From Hamadaea flava (GTDB taxonomy: Bacteria; Actinomycetota; Actinomycetes; Mycobacteriales; Micromonosporaceae): a stretch of DNA of 64,000 nucleotides. Location of the stretch: NCBI RefSeq assembly GCF_024172085.1, contig NZ_JAMZDZ010000001.1, forward strand, positions 5,394,001 to 5,458,000, read 5' to 3'. The notes below the pieces were generated by a model. It was given only the letters and a program-made list of their open reading frames with translations, was not told where the DNA came from and searched no databases. The position numbers were made by a program, and so were the translations under genes. Positions 52,175-60,771 of the stretch are shown one piece after another (the stretch's first letter is position 1; every line of letters begins with the position of its first letter).

Positions 52175-53304
52175 GTCGGCTGTCCCTCCACTCCGTCGCC
52201 GCCGACCACCGCTCGATCCGGCGTCAGCCGGGAGGACGGTGGGTCGGCCCTATCAGTCCGGCCGGCCGCCAGATGCTCGGCGGCGGTGCCGCGATGGCCG
52301 TCGGCGCGGGCCGCCGCGTCCTCGCCGGGCAGCCGCAGCACCTCCCAGACTCGGTGGCGAAGCTGTGCCCATCGACCAGCCGGGCCGCGGTCCCGCCCGC
52401 CGACGGAGACCCCGCTGACCTCCGTACCGGGCAGGCGCACCGCCTCGGCAGCCGCCTCCGGCAGCGACCGTACCCCCTTACCGGCGGTCTGCGCAGCCGG
52501 GCGGGCGTCCCCACGATGCATGGCGGCGATGGCGGTGGGCAGCAGAGCGGCGCTGGCGATGGCGTACCCCTCGGCCGATGGGTGGAAGCGGTCGCTGCCG
52601 AACATGCGCTGTGGCTCGCGGGCGAACCGCGGCCCGAGCAGGTCGCCCAGCGACACCGTCCAGCCGCCCGCCTCGACGACCGCGACCGTCTGCGCCATCG
52701 CCATCTGACGGCTCCAATGCCGGGCCAGCCAGCGCAGCGGCGGCCGGATCGGCTGAACCGCGCCGAGATCGGGGCACGTCCCGACGACGACCTGGCAGCC
52801 CGCGGCCCGTAGTTCGCGTACGGCGTTGGCCAGGTAGCGAACGGCGGTGGCCCGGCTGCCGGCGTGCGTCACGTCGTTGGCGCCGATGAGGATGACCGCC
52901 AACTCGGCCCGCACCTCGAGGGCCGCCTCCACCTGCGGTCGCAACTGAGCCGAGGTCGCCCCCACGACGGCGAAGGTATGCGCGACGACCGGCCGGCTCA
53001 GCCGACGGGCCAGCCCGGTCGCGATCAGGGCAGTCGGGGTCTCCCGGGGACGGAATACGCCAAACCCGGCGGCCGAGGAGTCGCCGAGCACGACCATGGT
53101 CAATTCGGGCCCGTCGTGGCGCTGACCGTAGCGGCCGTCCGGCCGGGGCGGCGGCGCCTCCGCCAAGGGGATGATCCGCTTGGCTTGTTCCGCCTGGGCG
53201 TACATGACACCCGCCGCCACCAGACCCGCTGTGACGGCGAAACCGCCGCTGTACGCGACGGCCCGTCCGATGGTCTTGACGGCCTTCTTTCCTGCGGTGC
53301 TCAT
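52171..53304 (-). CDS. SGNH/GDSL hydrolase with membrane anchor and long tail (2)
   Basis: 377 residues. Same plan as its downstream neighbour: N-terminal span (AVAYSGGFAVTAGLVAAGVMY), VVLGDSSAAGFGV (Ser), VVGATSAQLRPQV, VILIGANDVTH (Asn) and DRFHPSAEGY (Asp/His). The last ~110 residues form an extra Arg/Ala/Gly-rich tail without recognisable fold. GGAG precedes the ATG at 53304. Parology to the second gene is inferred from matching motifs around each block (GTCPDLGAVQPIRPPLR against GTCPDMGAARAIAPPLR). Confidence 0.87.
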   Translation of the reverse strand: MSTAGKKAVKTIGRAVAYSGGFAVTAGLVAAGVMYAQAEQAKRIIPLAEAPPPRPDGRYGQRHDGPELTMVVLGDSSAAGFGVFRPRETPTALIATGLARRLSRPVVAHTFAVVGATSAQLRPQVEAALEVRAELAVILIGANDVTHAGSRATAVRYLANAVRELRAAGCQVVVGTCPDLGAVQPIRPPLRWLARHWSRQMAMAQTVAVVEAGGWTVSLGDLLGPRFAREPQRMFGSDRFHPSAEGYAIASAALLPTAIAAMHRGDARPAAQTAGKGVRSLPEAAAEAVRLPGTEVSGVSVGGRDRGPAGRWAQLRHRVWEVLRLPGEDAAARADGHRGTAAEHLAAGRTDRADPPSSRLTPDRAVVGGDGVEGQPT

Positions 53305-53368
53305 GGCGGACTCCGAGTAACGTGAGGCTCGTACCCTTCGGCGTGTGACTCAAGGTTAGCGAGATCAA

Positions 53369-53767
53369 ATGGGACGGACCATCAGGCGTACCGCAGCCTT
53401 CACAGCCTTGTGGAAAGCGGTGACCGCGTCGCATCGCGGTGGACCTGGACTGGTCGACCGGGTGTTCAGCGTGCCCCGGCTGGCCTGGGCCTCGTTGCGC
53501 GGTCAGTATGACGGCTCCGGCCGGTTCCTGTTGATGGCATTGGCGACCTTGTACGTGGTCTCTCCCATCGATCTCGTGCCCGAGATCATCATGGGTCCGC
53601 TGGGACTGATCGACGACGGCATCGTCATCGCCTGGATCGCGGGGGCGTTCCTCTCGGAGACCGACCGGTTCCTGCAATGGGAGCGGCTGTTCCCGAAGGG
53701 TCGCCGCCGGGAGCGCCCGACGAGCGCCCGGCCCGGCGACTTCATCGACGGCCAGGTCGTCGACTGA
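53369..53767 (+). CDS. DUF1232 (YkvA-like) small membrane protein
   Basis: 132 residues. The DUF1232 core is GRFLLMALATLYVVSPIDLVPEIIMGPLGLIDDGIVIAWIAGAF, with the typical SPIDLVPD/E..G..DD pattern across one or two membrane segments. Function unknown in all bacteria. It is divergent from the SGNH pair and sits 42 bp ahead of cbs on the same strand, within a neighbourhood otherwise conserved in actinobacteria. Confidence 0.85.
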   Translation: MGRTIRRTAAFTALWKAVTASHRGGPGLVDRVFSVPRLAWASLRGQYDGSGRFLLMALATLYVVSPIDLVPEIIMGPLGLIDDGIVIAWIAGAFLSETDRFLQWERLFPKGRRRERPTSARPGDFIDGQVVD

Positions 53768-53797
53768 TCATCGCGAAATAAGATCATCACCGCGTAA

Positions 53798-53809
53798 TAG
53801 GCTCTGGCC
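53798..53809 (+). promoter_or_regulatory. Leaderless-type -10 box for cbs
   Basis: TAGGCT at 53798-53803 is followed by 6 bases to the ATG at 53810, with no ribosome site. An AT-rich tract (GAAATAAGATCATC) lies upstream. Confidence 0.6.
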
Positions 53810-55177
<1,368 letters not shown>

Positions 55178-55234
55178 GCGAACCGCGCTGCTGGCGGCTC
55201 GCCCGAGCGGCTTTCCGGCCCGTCACCGTTTGGA

Positions 55235-55265
55235 GCGACCCGCGTGCATCCTGCGCGCGGGTCGC
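55235..55265 (+). terminator. Terminator hairpin after cbs
   Basis: The perfect 10-bp stem GCGACCCGCG / CGCGGGTCGC (55235-55244 and 55256-55265) has an 11-nt loop and is followed by ACAGTTTG, a weak T-run. Confidence 0.75.
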
Positions 55266-55346
55266 ACAGTTTGTCCGAGTGTGACGCTTGACCGAGGCGT
55301 TGACTTCCATGTCAGGAGCACACCGCTCCTCCTTGGGGGGGAAGTC

Positions 55347-55727
55347 GTGATCAGCGTCGCCGAACCTTCAAACCAGGCCACCACCGGTGCGTCCGAGATC
55401 CTCGATCCGCTGCTCTGGCAGGACGCGCAGGTCATGCTCGCTCGCCACGCGCCGCGAGACGGGATCGGCACGGACGACGACACCTGTGCCTGGTGCGGCC
55501 TCCAGTGGCCGTGCCCGCCGAGGCGCCTCGCCGAGCGCGCCGCGGCCGCATCGACGCGGACCTGGCAGCACGCCTGGACCGCTCGGCACGACCTCAACAG
55601 CCTCCGCGCGCTGCCCAGCGTGCGGGCGCAGTCGGGCGGCCGGAATTCCGGCAGCCTGCTCGGACTCGACGCCCCGCGCGTCGACGAGGTCGGGCGGGCC
55701 GGTGTCAACCGGGCCCTCTTCGACTAG
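55347..55727 (+). CDS. Small actinobacterial protein with a CxxC-type motif
   Basis: 126 residues from GTG 55347, preceded by a GGGGGGGAAG ribosome site. The centre carries CAWCGLQWPCPPRRLAE, a CxxC plus a third Cys that could bind zinc or iron, in an otherwise Ala/Arg-rich, soluble helical protein (STRTWQHAWTARHDLN). Similar short proteins are common in Micromonosporaceae, but no function is known to me. Monocistronic, between the cbs terminator and a large palindrome. Confidence 0.7.
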   Translation: MISVAEPSNQATTGASEILDPLLWQDAQVMLARHAPRDGIGTDDDTCAWCGLQWPCPPRRLAERAAAASTRTWQHAWTARHDLNSLRALPSVRAQSGGRNSGSLLGLDAPRVDEVGRAGVNRALFD

Positions 55728-55873
55728 CCGAACAACGGACGTCCATTCCCGCCGGACCCGTCCCCCGGCTATGGCGGGGTGACATGTCCGGTATAGCGGC
55801 GACGCGCCGTGCCCGCCAGCGCGCGCGTCCCGCGAACACCCGCCCGTCGCGGTAATCGGCTGCCTCCGCCGAT

Positions 55874-55897
55874 GCGACGCCTCCGGCCAGGCGTCGC
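55874..55897. repeat. Short inverted repeat
   Basis: The perfect 9-bp arms GCGACGCCT and AGGCGTCGC enclose 6 nt. It lies 150 bp after the CxxC gene in an otherwise featureless GC-rich stretch (55728-55918). Confidence 0.6.
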
Positions 55898-55918
55898 GGA
55901 CCGCGGGACGGCGGGAAA

Positions 55919-55981
55919 GTTGGGCGGGAGTACGCGATCAACCGGTTCCCCCGCAGTCCGGTCGCGTTACTCCCGCCCAAC
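55919..55981. repeat. Palindrome between convergent genes (GTTGGGCGGGAGTA arms)
   Basis: The 14-bp arms GTTGGGCGGGAGTA (55919-55932) and TACTCCCGCCCAAC (55968-55981) are perfect, and the next CGCG pair extends them. Unrelated in sequence to the GATCA(C/G)GG family but similarly placed, before the MarR 3' end. Probable terminator. Confidence 0.8.
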
Positions 55982-56003
55982 ACATGTCAGCTGTCAGCGC
56001 AGC

Positions 56004-56495
56004 TCAGCGCTTCTTCGCCGGTTTGGCGGGAGTCATCGCCCGGAGCCGATCGATCTGCCGCTCCTGGATGCCGATGGCCCGCTCGAAGAAGTCCAGCAGC
56101 AGCTTGAGGTCGTCCTCGGAGTAGCCGGCGATGCTGCGGGTCGAGTCCTCGATCAGCGGCAGCATGACCTGCCAGGCCTGGTCGGCGATCTCCGGCCGGG
56201 CCTGGACGACCACCTTCCGCCGGTCGCCTGGGTCGGGCGTACGCGAGATGTAGCCGCTCTTCTCCATCCGGTCGAGCATTGCCGTGACGCTGCCGGTGGT
56301 GAGCCCGAGTTCGGTGGCCAGCCGCCCTGGCGCAGTCGGACCCGCCTGCAGCAGCAGGTCGAGGCAGCGCAGGTCGGTCCGGTTCAGCCCGAGGAGCCGG
56401 GCGATCTCGTCGTCGCCCTGGTCGACCGCGCGCTGGAAGGCTCTGACCTGCTCGCCGAGGCGCTGCTCGAGATTATCTCGAGAATCACTTGACAT
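56004..56495 (-). CDS. MarR-family transcriptional regulator
   Basis: 163 residues. The winged helix is LRCLDLLLQAGPTAPGRLATELGLTTGSVTAMLDRMEKSGYISRTPDPGDRRKV in layout, with the MarR wing DPGDRRK near 88-94. Flanking helices form the dimer interface; the C-terminus is Lys-rich. It is divergent from a 154-aa beta-rich protein across 70 bp that contain two palindromic operator candidates, so it probably represses both itself and that gene. Ligand unknown. Confidence 0.9.
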   Translation of the reverse strand: MSSDSRDNLEQRLGEQVRAFQRAVDQGDDEIARLLGLNRTDLRCLDLLLQAGPTAPGRLATELGLTTGSVTAMLDRMEKSGYISRTPDPGDRRKVVVQARPEIADQAWQVMLPLIEDSTRSIAGYSEDDLKLLLDFFERAIGIQERQIDRLRAMTPAKPAKKR

Positions 56496-56501
56496 TCGAG
56501 T

Positions 56502-56540
56502 ATCTTGTCCTTCAAGCTATAGATGTCTTGATAGTCAAGA
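56502..56540. promoter_or_regulatory. Two inverted-repeat operator candidates
   Basis: CTTGTCCTTCAAG (within 56502-56518) and TCTTGATAGTCAAGA (56526-56540) share CTTG/CAAG half-sites in an AT-rich divergent promoter. They fit MarR operators of 13-17 bp; two sites 24 bp apart would place dimers about two helical turns from each other. Confidence 0.65.
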
Positions 56541-56565
56541 TACCAGAACATCAAGGGAGTTGGCC

Positions 56566-57030
56566 ATGAACACGACCGTCACCACCGAGCCCGTCCGCGT
56601 CGAGGCGTACGCCGACACCGTGAAGAAGCTGGGCGACTGGACCGACGCGAACCGCTTCGAGGTACGCGGTCGCAGTGGTTACGCGCTGCTGGACCTGCGG
56701 TCGCCGCGGATCACCGGCGATGTGGAGGTTCGGGTGCACGCCTCGCGGTCCACGATCAAGCTGCTGGTCCCCGAGGACGCCGTGATCGACCAGTGGGATC
56801 TGACGTTCCGAGGCCGGGGCACGGTGAAGGACTGGGAGCGCACCAAGGGCACCGGTGGCCGACGCGTCCGGATCGTCGGCGAGATCGAGAACGGCGAGGT
56901 GCGCATCGCCCGGGGCGGCGTCGCGATCCTGACCGCGATGTTCTCCCGCGAGTTCGTCGACGACTGCGTCCGTGCCCACCGCGACGGCGGCCGGCCGACC
57001 GTGCACGACCCGGCCGACACGCACGCCTGA
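56566..57030 (+). CDS. Beta-rich protein under MarR control
   Basis: 154 residues. RSGYALLDLRSPRITGDVEVRV, STIKLLVPEDAVIDQWDLTFRG and VRIVGEIENGEVRIARGGVA form repeated short beta strands like the C-terminal domain of LiaF/DUF1707 envelope-stress proteins. No membrane span or signal peptide is seen. ATG 56566 follows AAGGGAG. The C-terminus is rich in His/Asp (HRDGGRPTVHDPADTHA). It is probably induced when the divergent MarR protein releases the operators. The resemblance is moderate and the role is not known. Confidence 0.72.
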   Translation: MNTTVTTEPVRVEAYADTVKKLGDWTDANRFEVRGRSGYALLDLRSPRITGDVEVRVHASRSTIKLLVPEDAVIDQWDLTFRGRGTVKDWERTKGTGGRRVRIVGEIENGEVRIARGGVAILTAMFSREFVDDCVRAHRDGGRPTVHDPADTHA

Positions 57031-57044
57031 TCGTCCGAGACGTC

Positions 57045-57070
57045 AGCGGCCCCGCGAACGCGGGGCCGCT
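57045..57070. terminator. Bidirectional terminator hairpin
   Basis: The perfect 11-bp stem AGCGGCCCCGC / GCGGGGCCGCT has a GAAC tetraloop and stands between two convergent genes. Very stable; no T-run. Confidence 0.85.
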
Positions 57071-57082
57071 GCGGCAGAAGTT

Positions 57083-57649
57083 CTAGCGGCCGGAAGCGCG
57101 CAGCAAATCGCGCCAGGCGTCCGGCGCGTCGGTCGGCGACGACCATCCCGGGCTCGCCCATATCGGCCAGTCCCGGGTGTGCGCCCGCAGCCGTTCGCAC
57201 AGCCCGTCCGGCGGCTTGAACGGCACACCCAGCCCCTGGCACACGTCGTGCGCATGCAGGATGAGTTCGAGCCCCGCCCGGGGCGGGAAGTCGGCCGGAC
57301 CGCGTACCTCGACTTCTGGACGCCGCCAGATCACCGCTCGCGCACCGGCTTCCGCCGTGCGGACCACGCCGGCGAGAATGCGAGCCGAGGTCGCCAACGC
57401 TTCGATGAGGACGGCTGGAGCCGCGTCCGCCCCGGGAGTGCTGACCCCGTACGCCGGATAGCCGTCCAGCTTCCGCGAAGCGAGGAAGATCGCCGGGGCC
57501 AGCACGGTGTCCACGGTGTGGTCGGCCGTCCGGAGGCAACTCCAGGTGAGGCGGCCGGCCGGAGCCGACCAGTCCCGGTCGAGCCCGGTACGCCAGGCGG
57601 CGACCACGAGACCGGTCAGCTCTTCGACATCATCGATCGTGAATGCCAC
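57083..57649 (-). CDS. DinB-like (mycothiol-dependent maleylpyruvate isomerase-type) protein
   Basis: 188 residues. The N-terminal helix bundle (FTIDDVEELTGLVVAAWRTGLDRDW, SCLRTADHTVDTVLAPAIFLASR) and the later GLELILHAHDVCQGLGVPF fit the DinB_2/MDMPI fold. His in ADHTVD and in HAHD are the likely metal ligands. Many such actinobacterial proteins use mycothiol; the reaction here is unknown. Its start lies 18 bp from the msrA fragment, so the fragment may have been its upstream neighbour. Confidence 0.78.
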   Translation of the reverse strand: MAFTIDDVEELTGLVVAAWRTGLDRDWSAPAGRLTWSCLRTADHTVDTVLAPAIFLASRKLDGYPAYGVSTPGADAAPAVLIEALATSARILAGVVRTAEAGARAVIWRRPEVEVRGPADFPPRAGLELILHAHDVCQGLGVPFKPPDGLCERLRAHTRDWPIWASPGWSSPTDAPDAWRDLLRASGR

Positions 57650-57667
57650 CCGACCAGTGTGGCCGGG

Positions 57668-57772
57668 TCAGCCGAGGGTCGCGACTCCGGTTTGGCAGGT
57701 CAACCCGTTCGGGCGGATGCCGCAGTAGCCGTCCGGGTTCTTGGCCAGGTACTGCTGGTGGTAGTGGTTGTG
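57668..57772 (-). pseudogene. msrA 3'-terminal fragment
   Basis: The last 34 codons read [21 protein letters not shown] then LTCQTGVATLG, the C-terminus of peptide methionine sulfoxide reductase A. No catalytic GCFWG part exists upstream; the frame runs into unrelated sequence at about 57773. The intact msrA at 60063 has the same C-terminus with clearly different DNA, so this is a diverged remnant, not a recent copy. The break coincides with the start of the ATPase/TOPRIM island. Confidence 0.85.
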
Positions 57773-57812
57773 CCTAGGCCATAGAACGCTGGCACCGCTT
57801 GCGGGACCGGTG

Positions 57813-57822
57813 CAGGCAGGGT
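57813..57822. repeat. 10-bp direct repeat near the island left edge (copy 1)
   Basis: CAGGCAGGGT occurs here and at 60018-60027, just outside the two ends of the ATPase/TOPRIM pair. AACCGC follows both copies at slightly different distances. It may be a junction or target duplication, but ten bases could be chance. Confidence 0.35.
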
Positions 57823-57830
57823 TAACCGCA

Positions 57831-58483
57831 TTACTCTCCAACAGCTTGCTGCCAGCTACTGGCCACGTTCTGAATGTCTGCCACCAACTGTGTCCAGCCC
57901 TGAAGGCGCGAAATTGGTCCCCTTCGATCAATGCGTTCTAGTAACTGCCTGCGATGTTGATTAAACCGTTTTGTCATCGCTTCTCTGCGCCGACCGGTAA
58001 CTTCGGCCGCTTTGAGGAGACATTCTTGCAGCTTTGCCTTCGGGTCTGCCATGGATTCGATTTCGTGGGACTTGGTAAGCGCAGATCGATTCGTCCCTTT
58101 GGATTTCCGGCGACCGTCCTAATTTCGAGCTCGTCGAGCAGTAGCCACGCCTCAGTCATTCGAATGGGAATCACCGGCACCACATATGAGGTCGGCTGGT
58201 CGCGTACGGCCCTCTCGATTTCGGCGCGCCTGACGGCGTAGCCCGCGTTATCCGCGTCGCGGTGGACTATAACGATGTCGATCGGGGCGTTCCCGAGTAA
58301 CTGAATTCCGGCAGTAACACGAGAATTCACGTCTTTGCTGACTCCGCGCAACAAGCTGAAGTCGGGCTTGCTTAGGTGAACAGAAGCACCGAAATCGAGA
58401 AAGACAGCTTCGATGAGTTCCGCTAGAGGAAGATCGGAGGTCCCTTCAGAGACGAACAAGCCTGTGCGAGTCCGGTTAGTCAC
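57831..58483 (-). CDS. TOPRIM-like (DUF4276-type) protein, apparently frameshifted
   Basis: GTG 58483 overlaps the ATPase stop in GTGA. The uninterrupted frame gives 169 residues to 57974: FVSEGTSDLPLAELIE, DIVIVHRDADNAGYAVR (acidic TOPRIM-like site) and IRMTEAWLLLDE. After LPSPTKSN near 58055 the sequence stops making sense. The -1 frame continues naturally as MADPKAKLQECLLKAAEVTG to TAA at 57831, the kind of C-terminus expected for this family. One lost base, a sequencing error or programmed slippage would each explain it. Restored length about 217. Codons TTA, CTT and AAA are frequent, unlike its neighbours. Likely nuclease/effector partner of the ATPase. Confidence 0.65.
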
Positions 58484-59907
58484 TTGACGAACTCCAGGGG
58501 CAGCATTAACTGCGTGTCCGGCGGGGCGACCAGGTACGCGATCACGTCCGCTTCAGTGAAGTAGGGTTCTCCACTCGCGGCCCGCCACGAACCCCTGAAT
58601 GGAAGCAGGGAGAGTGCCCTAACAAAGCTGCCGTCAGGTGCTAATTGCGGTCTAACTTCCGCCAGAAGCAAATCATCGGTGCTGCACAACTGAACGACGC
58701 CAGGAGAATGTGTATTAACGATAATCTGGCGGAACGGATTCGTCTCGTCGGGTGCTTCGTCAGGCTCTACGGCTAGATCTTTCACAAGCTGTAGCATCGC
58801 TGGAAGATTGGCAGGATGAATTCCGTTCTCCGGTTCCTCCATACAAATCAGTCCGGTGAATGTCGGATCCTCAAGTAAAACGCACAGGGCCAGGAATCTC
58901 AGGGTGCCTTCAGACAATGCGCGAGCTGGCAAGCGTAGGTCACCCCTCTCCTCGAGGAAGAGAGTGAACACCTCTCGGACTTGGTCGAGCTCAACAGTTA
59001 ATCCTTTGACGCCGACGCCCGACAGATCCGAAAGCCGACCGGCGACGCGAGCATAAGTGGCCTCGGGGCCGAGTTCGCCGGAGGCTTGTGTGCGATCATG
59101 GGCGATCCTATAAAGCGTCGCAGCGAGGTGTCTTCCATCAGGATTCAGCTGCCTCGGCGCCGTCAAGCCGTCGGGCGCGCGCAGAGCGGACGGTTCGAGC
59201 GCTAGGCGCCGCCAACTTTGCATTTCTCGTCGCGCAGCCAGAATTGTGGGATAGTCGTTGGTTGTCACGGTGCTCAAGACAGTTCGACCTGCGCGGGCGG
59301 CGGCGCGAGGCTGAGGTTTTCCAAAGCTGCCGCCATCACCATGAACGTTGATCACGGTTCCGCTTTCGCGGTACTCGGTCGAAAGAAAGGCCCCACCTCG
59401 ACGCTCGCCTACAACGACGGCGGATCGGAAACGCTTCGCACTATGGGGGAACTTCAGAAACTTGGCGGCTTCTCCTCTGCGGATGTGCCGCAATTCCTCC
59501 GAAAGAAGACTGAGCCTGCCGACTGAACCTTCACCTGTTGGACGTTCGTAGCCGAGGGAGACTTCGTACCTAAGGAAGGTCGTAGTTGCTCGAGCTGGAG
59601 CGCCCAAGTCATCTTCGACCTCCCTCGGCACTACCATTTCCGCAGCAAGCCTGATCACTCGGTCGTGATCTCTGTAGCCATCCCAAAACAGGTCGCGTGG
59701 ATCCCCGCCTCGCATACCTGAGGATCCTCGAACCCGCTGGGACGACTCGACGAGGGTGTCGGTTGCTAGGTATGAAAGAAACTCGATTACATCGAACACG
59801 TTCGACTTGCCCATACCGTTCGCACCAGCAATACAGGTGAATGGGCCGAAATCAACGCTAACGTCCAGGAGGTTCTTGAACCCCTGAACCTCCAGGCGTG
59901 TGAGCAT
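58480..59907 (-). CDS. AAA_21/OLD-like ATPase of a two-gene module
   Basis: 475 residues with an SMC/ABC-like split ATPase: MLTRLEVQGFKNLLDVSVDFG, Walker A IAGANGMGKSNVF (about 28-40), signature ALSEGTLRFLALC, Walker B LICMEEPENGIHP and the H-loop IIVNTHSPG. A middle insertion (about 90-270) separates the halves. Its stop overlaps the TOPRIM-like gene, the usual design of OLD/PARIS/AbiL-type antiphage pairs in which the ATPase senses and the TOPRIM partner cuts. At least three TTA codons and visibly lower GC than flanking genes point to horizontal transfer. A defence role is inference; a specific system name is not claimed. Confidence 0.85.
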   Translation of the reverse strand: MLTRLEVQGFKNLLDVSVDFGPFTCIAGANGMGKSNVFDVIEFLSYLATDTLVESSQRVRGSSGMRGGDPRDLFWDGYRDHDRVIRLAAEMVVPREVEDDLGAPARATTTFLRYEVSLGYERPTGEGSVGRLSLLSEELRHIRRGEAAKFLKFPHSAKRFRSAVVVGERRGGAFLSTEYRESGTVINVHGDGGSFGKPQPRAAARAGRTVLSTVTTNDYPTILAARREMQSWRRLALEPSALRAPDGLTAPRQLNPDGRHLAATLYRIAHDRTQASGELGPEATYARVAGRLSDLSGVGVKGLTVELDQVREVFTLFLEERGDLRLPARALSEGTLRFLALCVLLEDPTFTGLICMEEPENGIHPANLPAMLQLVKDLAVEPDEAPDETNPFRQIIVNTHSPGVVQLCSTDDLLLAEVRPQLAPDGSFVRALSLLPFRGSWRAASGEPYFTEADVIAYLVAPPDTQLMLPLEFVK

Positions 59908-60017
59908 GCTGAGAGCTTAGCTCCGGAGCCGCGAGGGTATGGTCCCGGAGCATCAGCCTTCTTCACTTGTGGCATTCAAGCTGTGGCAGGCCGAACGTGG
60001 CGCGCGTCCGTGCCCAA

Positions 60018-60027
60018 CAGGCAGGGT
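60018..60027. repeat. 10-bp direct repeat near the island right edge (copy 2)
   Basis: CAGGCAGGGT again, 35 bp from the end of the intact msrA. See the copy at 57813. Otherwise 59908-60062 holds no gene; the ATPase promoter must lie here. Confidence 0.35.
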
Positions 60028-60062
60028 GGCCAGCGCAACCGCCCGCTAGTTATTGATGCTGG

Positions 60063-60719
60063 TCACGCGTCGGTCTTGGCGACACCGATAGGACAGCTCA
60101 TACCGTTCGGCCCGATGCCGCAGTATCCATCGGGATTCTTCGAAAGATATTGCTGGTGGTAGTCCTCGGCGAAGTAGTACTGGCCGAGCGGGGCGATCTC
60201 GGTCGTGATGTCGTCGAGGCCGGCCGCCTTGACCACCGGCGCGAACGTGTCACGCGAGGCCAGCGCCTCGTCGAGCTGCGCTGGAGTGGTGGCGTAGATC
60301 GCCGAGCGGTATTGCGTGCCGACGTCGTTGCCCTGGCGCATGCCCTGGGTCGGGTCGTGGTTCTCCCAGAAGACCTTGAGCAGCTGGGCATAGCTGATCC
60401 TGGCCGGGTCGAACACCACCTCAAGGACCTCGGTGTGCCCGGTGAACCCGGAACAGACCTCGTCATAGCTGGGGTTCGTGGTCAGCCCGCCGGCGTACCC
60501 GACGGATGTGGTGTAGACCCCGTCGAGCTTCCAGAACAGCCGCTCGGCGCCCCAGAAGCAGCCCATTCCGAAGACCGCCGTCTCCAGGCCGGCCGGGAAG
60601 GGGCCGGTCAACGGCGTACCAAGGACGAAATGGGACGAAGGCACCCGCATCGCCTCGGCGCGACCGGGCAGGGCCTGCTCGGGCGTGGGAAGGTCGAGCA
60701 TCTTGCGGCGTAGGAACAT
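60063..60719 (-). CDS. msrA: Peptide methionine-S-sulfoxide reductase A
   Basis: 218 residues. Reduces methionine-S-sulfoxide in proteins. The nucleophile Cys54 lies in [65 protein letters not shown] and [20 protein letters not shown] follow, the last with a resolving Cys; a further Cys lies in MSCPIG. ATG 60719 has a strong GGAGGTG. It is divergent from metB across 52 bp. The last ~70 bases are more AT-rich than the rest, consistent with past recombination at this end next to the island. Confidence 0.95.
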   Translation of the reverse strand: MFLRRKMLDLPTPEQALPGRAEAMRVPSSHFVLGTPLTGPFPAGLETAVFGMGCFWGAERLFWKLDGVYTTSVGYAGGLTTNPSYDEVCSGFTGHTEVLEVVFDPARISYAQLLKVFWENHDPTQGMRQGNDVGTQYRSAIYATTPAQLDEALASRDTFAPVVKAAGLDDITTEIAPLGQYYFAEDYHQQYLSKNPDGYCGIGPNGMSCPIGVAKTDA

Positions 60720-60771
60720 GAATTACACCTCCGGTGGCATGAACGCCGGCCGGGTGAGAGAAAATCCCAGC

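Noticed and set aside
57668-60062. Prophage or integrative element
   Set aside because: No integrase, recombinase or structural phage genes are present; only two genes and a short direct repeat of uncertain value.
60720-60771. SAM riboswitch ahead of metB
   Set aside because: The 52-bp gap is too short and lacks the conserved SAM-I or SAM-IV core elements; much of it is the msrA ribosome-site region read on the other strand.
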